NCBI RefSeq assembly: GCF_043290135.1 | Contig: NC_134700.1 | Coordinates: 77,058,000 to 77,121,999 of the forward strand | Reading direction: 5' to 3' | Length of the DNA: 64,000 nucleotides | DNA from: Rhipicephalus microplus | Taxonomy: Eukaryota > Arthropoda > Arachnida > Ixodida > Ixodidae | Part shown: piece after piece, positions 45,908-56,365 of the stretch | Numbering within the stretch: position 1 is the first letter of the stretch | Layout: each line of letters starts with the position of its first letter | The notes under the pieces: model-generated | What the model was told of the DNA's origin: nothing | What the model saw: the letters and a program-made list of their open reading frames with translations, nothing else | The model's database searches: none | Program-made: the position numbers and the translations under genes

Positions 45908-47738
45908 GGTCTGGAGGCAAGTGTTTCCACACGTCTGATCTGGTGGTAAAGGTTAGCGGGACAGGGCATCAGCGTCAGAGTGTTTGCGTCCGCAGCGGTA
46001 TACGACGTGAATGTCGTACTCCTAGATGCGGAGTGCCCATCGCGCAAGGCGGCCAGAAGGGTCTTTCAGCGTGGAGAGCCAGCAAAGCGCGTGGTGATCA
46101 GTTACTAGAACGAACGGGTGACCGTGTGTAAGGCCGGAACTTTCCAAGTGCCCACACCCGAGCCAAACACTCTTTTTCTGTCACGCTGTAATTAGTTTCG
46201 GCTTTCGTCAGAGTGCGGCTAGCGTAGGCTACAACGTATTCTGAATAGCTGGGCTTTCGTTGAGCGAGGACCGCACCTAGCCCGACGCCGCTGGCGTCGG
46301 TGTGCACTTCGGTAGGACCCGTCGGGTCGAAGTGGCGAAGAATAGGCGGGGAAGTGAGCAGACGGCGCAGAGTAGTGAAGGGAACGTCACATGCAGGGGA
46401 CCAGGAGGAGAGGTGCACGTCACCGCGAAGAAGCTGGGTTAACGGTGACATGATAGATGCGAAATTGCGAACAAAGCGCCGGAAATAGGAGCATAGGCCT
46501 ACAAAACTTCGAAGTTCTTTTATTGTCGTCGGCTTGGGAAATTCGGCGACTGCTAGAAGTTTTGCTGGGTCAGGTAATACGCCGTGCTTGGATACGATGT
46601 GGCCTAGGATGACGAGCTCACGTGCAGCGAAACGGCATTTTTTTCAGGCTAAGCTGCAGACCAGCGTTGCTCAGACAAGTGAAAACGATCCAGAGGCGAA
46701 GGAGGTGCGTAGTAAAGTCATGGGAGAAAACCACGACATCGTCGAGGTAATAGATGCACATATTCCATTTGAGGCCACGTAGCGTATTATCCATAAGACG
46801 TTCAAACGTGGCAGGCGCGTTACAAAGCCCAAAGGGCATGACGTTAAGTTCATATAGTCCGTCTGGTGTAATAAATGCCGTTTTTTTTGGCGATCGGCTT
46901 CAGCCATCGGGAGCTGCCAGTAGCCAGACCGCAAATCTAGCGACGAGAAAAATTCCGCTCCGTGAAGGGTGTCAATGGCGTCATCAATGCGCGGCAAAAG
47001 ATAGACGTCTTTGCGGGTTATCTTATTTAAACGACGATAGTCCACGCAAAATTGAATAGATCCGTCTTTTTTACGCACCAGGACGACGGGAGACGCCCAG
47101 GGACTGTGAGATGGTTGAATGACGTCTCTACGAAGCATATCTTCGACTTGATCATTGATGACGCGGCGCTCTTCAGCGGAAACACGGTATGGTCTTTGAC
47201 GCAGTGGCTGGTGTAGGCCAGGGCCACAATGCTGTTTGACTTGTGATGTGCAGCCCAGTTGAAGTTGCGACACATCGAAAGAACTTCTGAACTCATTCAG
47301 AAGACCCAGAAGGTCGGCATGTTCGGTGGGAGTGAGAGTGTCGGTGATGGCGCTAGAAAACGTATCATTGGACGACTCTCCGAGTGCCAACAGTTCTTTT
47401 GGGTGGTCGCAGTAGTCATCCGGGACGTCAACCAAAAACGAAGGGTCGAGATCCTGCACGCGGCCGAGACATTCCCCCGCAAGCAAAGTGACAGGTGCGG
47501 AAAGCGGATTGCTTACGAACATGTTGCTTCCTTCGGCGGCAAGGTCAATTGTTGCGAAAGGCAGCGGCAAAGCTCGACGACATTTGAAGATATCGGAAGG
47601 CATAAAAAGGACTGTAGCGTCAGTGTAGGCGTTGCATGAAATGGGAACAAGTGCGAAATTATCAGGCAGAATATCGGTATCTTCATGAACGAACTTCGGC
47701 GGCTGAAGAAGAGCGTCCAGTAATGGGTCCTCACACAA
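45908..47738 (-). pseudogene. pol: gypsy element 2 reverse transcriptase and RNase H
   Basis: RT: LRQRPYRVSAEERRVINDQV, ASPVVLVRKKDGSIQFCVDY, RRLNKITRKDVYLLPRIDDA, FFSSLDLRSGYWQLPM, then a frameshift at about 46,870 and [31 protein letters not shown] (YLDD). RNase [18 protein letters not shown] and [19 protein letters not shown], then a frameshift at about 46,110 and further stops in the last RNase H block. The connector upstream (47,738-47,300) is poorly conserved. The order agrees with element 1. Confidence 0.9.
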
Positions 47739-47910
47739 GGGTGAAAACTCAACTTCGGCGCGTGCGCAGTCTATGACGGCATTATGGCGGGATAGGAAGT
47801 CCCACCCGAGGATGACGTCATGCTAACAGACAGGAAGAACAATAAACTCCATGATGTAAAGAATGCCTTCGATGGATACTCTTGCAGTGCAGGCTGCGAG
47901 AGGCGTTACT
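47739..47910 (-). pseudogene. gypsy element 2 protease, C-terminal half
   Basis: On the minus strand the LINE tail ends at 47,911 and gypsy sequence resumes with TPLAACTARVSIEGILYIME, then HDVILGWDFLSRHNAVIDC. This corresponds to element 1 (IILGWDFLGAHHAVVHC). A TAG stands at about 47,823. The N-terminal half lies 4.3 kb away at 52,221-52,384. Confidence 0.85.
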
Positions 47911-47974
47911 TCAAATCAAATCAAATCAAATCAAACTTTATTTCATCCACAAGTGTGTGTGTTGTGGAACAGAA

Positions 47975-48020
47975 GGGCTCAAGAAAAAGTGGATTTATCC
48001 ACTTGAGAAGCCTCGAGCCC
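47975..48020 (-). other. LINE 3' UTR stem-loop
   Basis: Outer pairing GGGCTC (47,975-47,980) with GAGCCC (48,015-48,020), plus an inner perfect stem AAGTGGAT/ATCCACTT (47,987-47,994 and 47,997-48,004) around a 2-base loop. It lies about 60 bp before the TTTGA tail, where RTs of several LINE groups bind their own RNA. The function here is inferred from position. Confidence 0.6.
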
Positions 48021-48234
48021 CCGTTTTACATGGCATACAGCGAGAGCATGGAAGTGATTATGCAGTACTGATATAATACAAATACTTATACTAACACAGT
48101 ATTACAGTATTTACAACAAACACTATACAATACAAAATGTGCACACCATCTAATGGTAAATCATTCACATAATCATGAGATCGCAAACAGCGTTTCTTCA
48201 TGCAAAAAAAATAACTGAAGAAATACAAAAAAAA

Positions 48235-48481
48235 ATTGATTGATTGATTGATTTGTGGGGTTTAACGTCCCAAAACCACCATTTGATTATGAGAGACGCC
48301 GTAGTGGAGGGCTCCGGAAATTTCCAGCACCTGGGGTTCTTTAACGTGCACCCAAATCTGAGTACACGGGCCTACGACATTTCCGCCTCCATCGGAAATG
48401 CAGCCGCCGCAGCCGGGAATCGAACCCGCGACCTGCGGGTCAGCAGCCGAGTACCTTAGCCACTAGACCACCGCGGCGGGG
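48235..48481 (-). mobile_element. Ruka-type SINE inside the LINE 3' UTR
   Basis: The full-length minus-strand copy begins CCCCGCCGCGGTGGTCTAGT (read from 48,481 down), has box A and a good box B (GGTTCGATTCCC), and ends in four ATCA units at 48,235. A-rich sequences flank it (GAAATACAAAAA left, GAAAGACAAAAAAG right), an imperfect possible target duplication. It is the innermost of four nested levels. Confidence 0.93.
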
Positions 48482-48760
48482 CGAAAGACAAAAAAGAAGA
48501 GAAAACAGTTAAAACTTGAAAACTCGTTGAACAGAAACTATACTTTTTTACAAAAAGAAAGAGCATCAATCCTTGGCGGCAAAGAATGCTTTGATTGCAC
48601 TGTTCCCAGTTGTCTCTAAAATGATTTCACATTGATGGAGTTCATTTAACAATTTTGGAAGCGTATGACGAAGCATTTGTTGTGTTATCATAATGCGTGA
48701 AAAAGGTATTTTCCAGATATCATCATTTCGTGAATTATATGACCTTGTGAGTGGTGTCAA

Positions 48761-51390
48761 CTAAGAAAATGTACGAAGTAGTCCGTCTTTATCATGCTTG
48801 TATTTTCTGGCTAGATTTAATGGATACAAATTGTGTACGGACGTGATGTTATATTTGATAAACAGGGCTTTTGTGTGCGCAGTTTTTTCCACGCATGCAA
48901 TGTGACGAAGTGCTTTCTTTTGTAAAACAAACAGGTGGTTCAGGTTTGTTAACGTTGTAGTGCGCCAGACTAGACAGCAATAATTTAAGCGAGAAAGAAA
49001 TAGTTCATTATAAATGTGAAGCTTGACAGCTGTTGGCAAGTGGAATTTGAATTTCGCCAGAATTCCTACTACCTTTGCTACCTGTGTAACAACATGATTT
49101 ATATGAATGTCCCATGATAGATGCTTTTGAAAAAATACACCAAGTGATTTTACTGAGTCAACAATCTCGATACGTGAATTTCCTAAGGTAAGATTCAGAG
49201 TGGGTGCTACAGGTGATTGTCGGGGTGTGAAGATAATAGCTTTTGTTTTGGCTGTGTTGATTTCAAGAGAATTGATTACGCTCCACTTGTGTAAGTCACG
49301 CAGAGCTATGTTAACGTTATTTTGAAGAGTTTCGTAAGAATTGCTGAGAAAGAAAATAGTTGTATCATCTGCATAAGTTATGTACTTTGCTCCATAATTA
49401 ATTTTAGAAATGTCATTTATATAGAAGTTAAAGAATAGTGGTCCAAGTAAGCTTCCTTGAGGTACACCTGAGGTAATTGCTTTGTGCCGAGATAAATTGC
49501 CTTGAATACAAACACATTGCATTCTATGTTGCAGGTAAGACGTTATAAGAGCGAGCGGTGTACCTCTAATTTCATATAATTCAAGTTTTTTAGTGAGTGT
49601 TAAGTGGTTTAGGCGGTCAAATGCCTTAGAGAAATCAATGTATATGCCAGCTATTAGACTTTTTTCATGGAATGCTTTTAAAATGATTTCTTTTTGCATG
49701 ACAAGGGCAAGTTCTGTTGATTTCCCTTTTCTGAATCCAAATTGAGTTGGGCTAATTAAATTGTACTTGTTTGCAAAACCAATTTTTCTGGCATTAATTA
49801 TCTTTTCTAAGCCTTTGGAGAACACGGGCAGTATGGAAATCGGTCTGTAATTTGATAAGCTTTTTTTTCACCGCCTTTGAATATTGTAATAACTTTTGCA
49901 ACTTGCATTTTCTTCGGAAACACGCCTGTAGAGAGAGCAAGATTATAGATATGCGTAAGCTGTGGCAGTATGATGTCAAGAACAGACTTGACTGGCCTAA
50001 CTTGAATGCTGTCAATATCGCATGTTAAGCCGTTCTTAAGAGATTTTTAAATGTTATCTATTTCACTATCAGTGGTGGGATTCATATATATGCTCGCCGA
50101 GTTCCTGCTGATCCCCTTTATTGCCTCCGGGGAATGAGAGCTAGAAACTGGATTTACAAAAAAAAACTATTAAATTCTTCAGCTAATTCTGCTCCTTGTA
50201 TGACTTGATTGTTCAACTTTAGTTCATGAGTTTCTGGGTTTTTAGATGCACGATTTAGTAGTTCATTAATTTTTCTCCACATTACGTCCAAGTTCTGTTT
50301 ATTTCCGATGTCAAAATAATTGTACAGATAGTTTCGCTTTGCATTACGTAATAAGGCATTAGTTTTGTTTCTATGTAACCGAAATGTATTCCAGTCGGCA
50401 GCGTTACGCGTTTTGAGAAATATATTAAAAAGCCTATCTTTCTTTTTAACCATTTTAAGGCACTCCTTATTTAGCCAGGGCTTACGCGCTTTTTTACTTT
50501 TTTTATGTGTGATTAATGGAAAAGACTGAGTATGCTTCAAGAAATAGGCGCAAAAATTCATCATATGCATTATCCGAAGTGGTAGACATGTATACAGTAC
50601 CCCATTTTATTTTTTCGAGGCTGTTGCGAAAGTTCCGCAAGGTTTTTTCATTGATGTCTTGAATTTTTTTGCTCGTTATAGAGGTACGGCCAGAATTAGG
50701 CTTTTTGGTCAACAAAAAAATGGGCAAATGATCACTAATGCTCGATGCTAATACACCACTGATGACTTCGGGCTCTGGTAAGTTTGTTATAAACAAGTCG
50801 ATTAATGTTTCCGTTATATTTGTCACTCTAGTGCATTCTTTAATCACAATATTTGAGCAGTATGAAGATAGCATTGTGCATAACTTGTGTTGAGCATTTG
50901 AGTAATTTAACATGTCTATGTTAAAATCACCACCTATAATTAATACTAAATTGTTTTCACTTGCATAGCTCAATAAGTCTTCCAAATATGCAATGAATGC
51001 ATCGACGATTCCATCTGGAGGGCGGTACATTACAGCTATGACATAGTTCTGTGATACAATTGTGAGACACTCTGCATCTTGAGTTATAAAACAACATTCA
51101 AGAAGTAGGTCATAAGTAATGCACTTTTTGATATTTAGTAGCACTCCTCCACCACGTTTGTCCTTGCGGTTTAAGTGAAAAGTGCGATAATTATCATTCA
51201 CTATGGCATCACAGTCCGAATTCAGCCACGTTTCAGTGAGCATGACTATGTCGAACTTGAAATAAAACTGATCTAGGAAAACGTTTAGCAAGTCTTGTTT
51301 ATGATAGGCAGATCTGATGTTTAGATGGAAGCACGTTAGTCCAACAATGCTTTCGGAAGCTATTAGTCGGTTGACATCTTCGGGTTGCAA
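48761..51390 (-). pseudogene. LINE ORF2: APE endonuclease and reverse transcriptase
   Basis: Endonuclease (51,390-50,700): LTCFHLNIRSAYHKQDLLNV, DIVMLTETWLNSD, GGGVLLNI, VMYRPPDG, LIIGGDFNIDML, LIDLFIT and SISDHLPIF, which hold the usual N, E, Y, GDFN, and SDH sites. Linker: ARKPWLNKECLKMVKKKDRL. A frameshift lies at about 50,518 and a slip in a T-run at about 50,160. RT (about 50,060-48,761): GVFPKKMQVAKVITIFKGG, FGFRKGKSTELAL, DFSKAFDRLNHLTL, SGVPQGSLLGPLFFNFYIND, ITYADDTTIFF (catalytic), SLGVFFQKHLSWDIHI and a C-terminal VLQKKALRHIACVE. Few lesions, so it is fairly young. Confidence 0.9.
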
Positions 51391-51437
51391 AGTCAGTTTC
51401 GGTACAAAATCGTGGTTGAAGGCGTGTCACTGTACAT

Positions 51438-52160
51438 TCAGATTATTTTTGCAATGTCACTCTCACAGTGTACGCGAACTACCTTGGACTGTTCGTCCTT
51501 GCGGGCAAAAATCTTCCCATCGCTTGTCCAAACAAATTTCCATTCACATGCCTTTTTCTTGCTGATTGCCATCCCGAGCAATCTCTTGAAAGTGGGACAG
51601 AGGTGCTCGTTAACAAATACTGGCTTATTTGTTGAGCGACCGATGTCACTTGTTGATAGCCTAGTTTTCCTAGCCTTGAGCAAAAAGGCGTCACGCTTTG
51701 AGCGGCTCTTAAACTGCACTACGATGTGTGAGCAGGAAGCATCGTTCTTGGTTTTCACTCTATGGCAAATTTCAATGTCACTTGCTGTTATTGGCTCATT
51801 CAGGGTTGTTCCCATCTGACACAGAATTTCATGCAGATTCTCATTACTACCCTCCTCAATTCCCTTGATTTCCACATCGCGATTTCTAGAGTATTGCTCG
51901 CTATTTGTGATTCTTGTTTCATGATCATTTAGTTGTTTCATACACTTATCACAATCCTCTTTCAGTGCTAGGTTCTCTTTTTTGAGGGCCTCGTTTTCTT
52001 TTTGCAGCGTTTGATTGTTTATTTTGCTCTCATCAAATTGCTTACTTAAGAATTCAAGACTTTCTTTGACTTCCCTCCACTCCTTTCTGAGCTCACGTTC
52101 AATTTTAGATTTGAATTCTTTAAGTTCTTTCCTCATCTCTTCTTCGAAACGAGCAGACAT
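51438..52160 (-). CDS. LINE ORF1 protein (coiled coil plus RRM-like core)
   Basis: 240 codons, open from the ATG at 52,160. Residues 1-95 are a long charged coiled coil (KELKEFKSKIERELRKEWRE). Residues 98-165 (EQYSRNRDVEIKGIEE, then ITASDIEICHRVKTK and HIVVQFKSRSKRDAFLLKAR) resemble the RRM-like core of L1-type ORF1p proteins. Residues 170-240 (FVNEHLCPTFKRLLGMAISK, VWTSDGKIFARKDE) resemble the C-terminal domain. It would trimerise and bind the element RNA. The stop is at 51,438, about 50 bp before ORF2. Confidence 0.85.
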   Translation of the reverse strand: MSARFEEEMRKELKEFKSKIERELRKEWREVKESLEFLSKQFDESKINNQTLQKENEALKKENLALKEDCDKCMKQLNDHETRITNSEQYSRNRDVEIKGIEEGSNENLHEILCQMGTTLNEPITASDIEICHRVKTKNDASCSHIVVQFKSRSKRDAFLLKARKTRLSTSDIGRSTNKPVFVNEHLCPTFKRLLGMAISKKKACEWKFVWTSDGKIFARKDEQSKVVRVHCESDIAKII

Positions 52161-52220
52161 GGTTAAACAGGAGATAAGTCAATAGTTTTGGCAGCAGGGA
52201 GCAGCAAAAAAAAGGAAAAA

Positions 52221-52384
52221 ATGCGTATATATGGCTGTGCGCTTGCGGTGTGAAGCGACAGTCCCGAAAGCGGCGTCATTACTTTGCGTAATAAACGGCA
52301 GAGATTAGCGGCAATAACAGAAACAGTGGCGCCGGTGTCCACAAAAGCGAAAGTACAATAACCTTCCACAGTTACTGCGACCAC
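52221..52384 (-). pseudogene. gypsy element 2 protease, N-terminal half
   Basis: Minus strand, VTVEGYCTFAFVDTGATVSV with the D-T-G-A active site, then LCRLLRKVMTPLSGLSLHTA. It is cut by the LINE at about 52,221 after SAQPYIR. The matching continuation is at 47,910. Confidence 0.85.
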
Positions 52385-52455
52385 GTTAGCAGGAGAGGAG
52401 CGAGGGCTTAAACAGTTTGAAAACGGCGCAGTTCTTGCCTCTTGAACTGCGGTGC

Positions 52456-53790
52456 TTAGTTTTCCTGGTCGGAGGGTCTGGGCCGGTGACGCATGGGGGA
52501 GGGCGATCGCCGACGAGGAGAGGGTGCGCGTTGCGGCTGGAAGTCAAGGTGGTCAGTAGGGGCATAGCGAGGGGGCGAGACCGGCCCGTATTGGACGAAG
52601 GGTTGGCTGCCGGGATGCGACGACCGGGCAAAGTCGCCGAACGTCTGAGGTTGACGGCGGCAGTAGCGAGCAACGTGTCCGGGAGTGAAGCAGGCGTAGC
52701 AAATCGGTCGGTTATCGGGCGTCCTCCAGAGATTGGCGACTGGTGCTGCCGCCCAAGGTGCAGTATAAGCAGCCGGGTGTGCGGGCTGTGAGCACGTGGT
52801 GTAGGGTGGTTGCGGGAGCCTACGTACAGCGTCTGCATATGTGAGCGGCGCGGCTACGGGCTGCATCTCTTGCGAAAAGGCGACAGGAGGAGCCACAGGC
52901 TGCGTTGTATAGGTTAGGGGCGCGGCCACAGGCTGAACGGCTGGCTAATAGGCGACAGGAGCGCCTACCGGCTGTGCGACACCCGGGCAGTCACCACGGC
53001 TAGATAGAGGTGGCTCGTAGTGCGCAAGAGGAACAGCTTGTGCAACCTCTTCTGATATAGCAGTGCGAAGTGGGGCAGGTAGACGGGTGGTGGTCTCGTG
53101 AGTAAAGGGCACGAGGAAAAGTTTACGGGCGACTTCCTCACGGACGAAGGCTCGGACTTGCTGAAGCAATGGTGAATTATCAGGCATGGAGTCGAAACTG
53201 GACAGCGACTCACCACCAGGCTTAGGCTGCCTAGTCAGAGTGCGTTGCTTTTTCAACTGGTCGTAGCTCTGACACAAGCTGACGACTTCAGAAACTGTGC
53301 TTGGATTCCTAGCCAAGAGCATTTGAAAAGCGCCATTGTCGATGCTTTTCAGGATGTGTTTGACCTTGTCCGACTCGGGCATGATGTCATTCGCGCGTTG
53401 ACAAAGGTCGACGACATCCTCAATATAGCTGGTAAAATTTTCTCCAGTCTGCTGAGAGCGGACGCGCAAGCGCTGTTCTGTTTGCTGCTTGCGGACAGCG
53501 GGCCGACCGAACATTTCGGCACATGACGTCTTGAAGACGCTCCATGTAGGAATGTTTTGTTTGTGGTTGTTAAACCACAATTCTGCGACGCCAGTGAGGT
53601 AAAATATGACGTGGCCCAGCTTGTCGGCTTCATCCCACTTGTTATTGGCGCTCAACAGCTCGTACTAGTCGAGCCAATCTTCCACGTCAGTCCCATCCGC
53701 ACCGCTGAAGACCTTCGGGTCCCGTAGCCTTGGATGTCCGGGACAGTTGAACTGGGGCGACGACGCCGATGGGTTGGTGTTGTCAGTCAT
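52456..53790 (-). pseudogene. gag: gypsy element 2 gag
   Basis: The start is taken at MTDNTNPSASS (53,790), which matches the MPDDMTKPP start of element 1. Capsid blocks: KVFSGADGTDVEDWLD, then an in-frame TAG at about 53,667, VAELWFNNHKQNIPTW, FGRPAVRKQQ, TGENFTSYIEDVVDLCQRAN, HILKSIDNGAFQMLLARNPS. A second in-frame TAA lies at about 52,946. The zinc knuckle reads CYACFTPGHVARYC at about 52,670-52,710. A basic, proline-rich tail ends PRPSDQEN. Confidence 0.88.
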
Positions 53791-53860
53791 GACGGGCTGT
53801 AGCGTGTGGCTTCGCAGCTCCAGGGTGTAGCGACGGGGATAAACAGCACCCTCCACCAAA

Positions 53861-54007
53861 TGTGAAGAGGTTTATTAGTAGTTAACGACAACGGCAAGAC
53901 AGCGTGATGAACCGTCCAGCAGAGACCGGCACAGCAGCGAGCTGAAGTACGAGGTAAGAGAGCCGGGCGTTGGCGATGCTGCTCGCTGCAGGCACATCTT
54001 CTTCACA
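53861..54007 (-). repeat. 5' LTR of gypsy element 2
   Basis: 147 bp. It is followed inward (minus strand) by TT and TGGTGGAGGGTGCTG, the candidate tRNA primer-binding site. It pairs with 44,422-44,570. Confidence 0.94.
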
Positions 54008-55560
54008 GATGCATTTTTTAGGTGTTAAAGGATATTTATACTACCAGCAAAGTGCTGAAGCCTTCAACACAGCACTGATCCGCAATCACCATCCAGCTTA
54101 GAAGTCATTTGTAGTGCTCTCTAACACGTTCAAATAAAGTTATCAAACACTGGATTGATCTACTTGGTTTGATTCCTGATACCAGTGTGTCTGACTTTTT
54201 GGAGGCACTTGTATTATAATAATGTTCTATTTCTCTGATTTCTTACCAGGGTGCACTCAAGGGTAGAGATATTTGTTTACCTTGGCACACTTATTGTGAT
54301 ATTCCTGTTTAAATCCTTTCATTTTGTATATATGTACGCCACTTTTGCAGTAGCCTCAAATTGGGCTGCCGTATTTTACGATAAAAAAATATACCATCCG
54401 AAAGTGTTTCACGTTGTGCTCGGTTCCAATATGATCACTAATATCTGTCGCATCATAATGTGTCAGGTGTGTTTTATTGCATTGGAGAACATTTTGGCTG
54501 CCTTCCATGAAGGGTTCAGTTCCAGTATTATGACCGATATCTGTGACTTCATGAAGAGTTAGGCACGGTTTGTCGTTTTAGAGAATACTTTAACTACAGA
54601 CAACGTTCAGAAGTCTTCCATACAAGGTTCATTTGCAGTCCTATGGCCAATATCTGTCTTGTCATGAAAGTTTCAAGTAAAGTTAGTTGCATTGGAGCAT
54701 ATTTTGACTACAAAAAATGACCAGAGGCATTCTACGTAGTGCTTGGTTCCATTCTTATGGCCAGTATCTGTTGTATAATTAAGAACCAGATGCAGTTTCT
54801 TGCATTAGAGGATATTTACAATACGCTTATCATTCAAAAGCCCTCCGCACGGGGCACAATTACAGCCTCATGACCTAAATCCGTCACATCATGAAGAGTA
54901 GGGTGTGGGTTGTTGTATTGGAGAACATTTCGGCTGCAGACAACGTTCAAAAGCCTTCTCTACAAGGTTCAGGACCAATATTATGACCGATATCTGTGAC
55001 TTTATTAACAGCTGGGTGCGGTTTGTCATTTTAGAGCATACTTTGACTAAAGACAACGTCCAGAAGTCTTGCATTAAGGTTTCAGTTGTAATATTATGAC
55101 CAATATCTGTGACTTCATGAACAGTTCGGTATCGTTTGTCGTTTTAGAGAATACTTTGACTAAAGACAACGTCCAGAAGTCTTCCATGCAAGGTTCAGTT
55201 GCAATATTATGACCAATATCTGAAGCGTTATGTCATATCTGAAGTGTCAGATCATGAAGTGTCAGGCACAGTTAGTTGCAATAGAGCACATTACGGCTAT
55301 AGAAAATGTCCTATAGAAAGGTATTCTAAAATAGGAAAGGAAATGCCCTATAGAAAGGCATTCTACGCAGTATTTGGTTCCTATCTTATGACCAATATCT
55401 GTTGTATCAAAAAAAGAACCAAGTGTGCTTTGTTGCATTGGAGGATATTTCGAACACACACATCAATCGAAAGCCTGCTACTCTGGCCTCAATTGTAGTC
55501 TTATGACTGACTTAAATCTGTCAGATCATGAAGTTTCAGGCGTGATTATTAAGTTGAGTG
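54008..55560 (+). repeat. Diverged tandem array, unit about 110-118 bp
   Basis: At least nine units share ATTATGACCAATATCTGTGA, TTCATGAAGAGT, GTTTGTCGTTTTAGAGAATA and CTTTGACTAAAGACAACGTC, then AGAAGTCTTCC and AAGGTTCAGTT. Neighbouring units at 54,960-55,190 are very alike and the outer ones more diverged, so local homogenisation is recent. Units contain stops in all frames, so this is a non-coding minisatellite-like array. Gypsy element 2 is inserted at its left side. Confidence 0.85.
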
Positions 55561-56360
55561 CTATAACATATGATGTGTAAATATACTGAAGGAACCAGCA
55601 TATTCAAGATATAGTTAATAAATTTGGTAGTGCAGGTATAGAAACCCGGTCGTTTGTAAACCTGATCAGGAGGGCAGCCGCCGCCTCATTGACCGCTGAG
55701 AGGAGGAGGGAAGCTCAATGTCAACTCCATATATTAACATAATAGGGAGGGGGCGCTAAGTCAGCCCCTACATGGAGGGGGGGGAACTGCGACAAAATTT
55801 TGTCCCCCCCCTCCTGAAGGAGAACTCTGCACACGCCTATGATAGACGTACAGTATGCTTGACGCGAATGTGCATTCGCGGGGGCGGCGCACGCACCGAT
55901 GTTGATTTCTGGTGCATACCGCTGTAGTTACTTTGGGCACTGGAATGTCAATTACTTCTAAAATACTCTAAACTATGTTGGGTGAAGCACCATCAATTTT
56001 TAACGTGTTCTCATATCATCTAAAACATATAAACCCGCTCCAGTTAGGAACGTGCCGTTATGTGCTGAACTTGGAGATTTCTAAGCCAAAAGGTCAAGCA
56101 ACATTGTGCATCGTCCTTGGACGCGTGGGCGTCGACGCAGGTGACGCGTGCCAGAGGTTGTACGCCCTTTTTCTCCACAGGCGCGACTAGACGCTTTTGA
56201 CGCGTATACGCGTCATGCATGCGCCTATAGGCGCATGCATACGCGTGCCAGTGGTTGGCACTTAACATGTACAAGCGAAAACAGAAGGGCGCGCGCGCCT
56301 CGCTTTATCGAAAGCATCGCGAATACACAAGGTCACGAAAAACCGGAAGCGAACTATTCA
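55561..56360. other. Spacer with CpG-rich palindromes
   Basis: It holds GACAAAATTTTGTC flanked by G- and C-runs (55,780-55,810) and a CpG-rich repeat at about 56,120-56,270. The repeat includes a perfect 26-bp palindrome at 56,215-56,240 (ATGCATGCGCCTA and its complement). A short frame at 55,975-56,190 has no recognised domain. Confidence 0.6.
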
Positions 56361-56365
56361 CTAAT

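Larger units (their letters stand above)
47911..52220 (-). mobile_element. CR1/Jockey-like LINE inserted in gypsy protease gene
   Basis: A near full-length minus-strand non-LTR retrotransposon. The 5' end is near 52,220 at an A/T run, then come ORF1 (51,438-52,160) and ORF2 with APE endonuclease and RT (48,761-51,390). The 3' UTR has a hairpin and AATAAA, and the tail is TTTGA repeated five times, ending at 47,911. It splits the gypsy element 2 protease reading frame. There is no RNase H domain. A Ruka-type SINE sits in its 3' UTR. The target duplication is short or absent. The clade is inferred from the RT and ORF1 style. Confidence 0.9.
44422..54007 (-). mobile_element. Ty3/gypsy LTR retrotransposon 2, split by a LINE
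   Basis: LTRs at 44,422-44,570 and 53,861-54,007 (read on the minus strand they begin TGTGAAGAAG and end CTCTTCACA). The target duplication GATG is at 44,418-44,421 and 54,008-54,011. The element is minus strand, with its 5' LTR at the right. A candidate primer-binding site directly inside the 5' LTR reads TGGTGGAGGGTGCTG; the tRNA is not identified. Order: gag, protease, [LINE 47,911-52,220], protease end, RT, RNase H, integrase, a G-rich polypurine-like run, LTR. No env. Close kin of gypsy element 1. Stops and frameshifts are present, but the integrase frame is long and open. Confidence 0.93.

Noticed and set aside
47882..48076. Small plus-strand frames near 47.9 kb
   Set aside because: They lie antisense to the LINE 3' UTR and tail.
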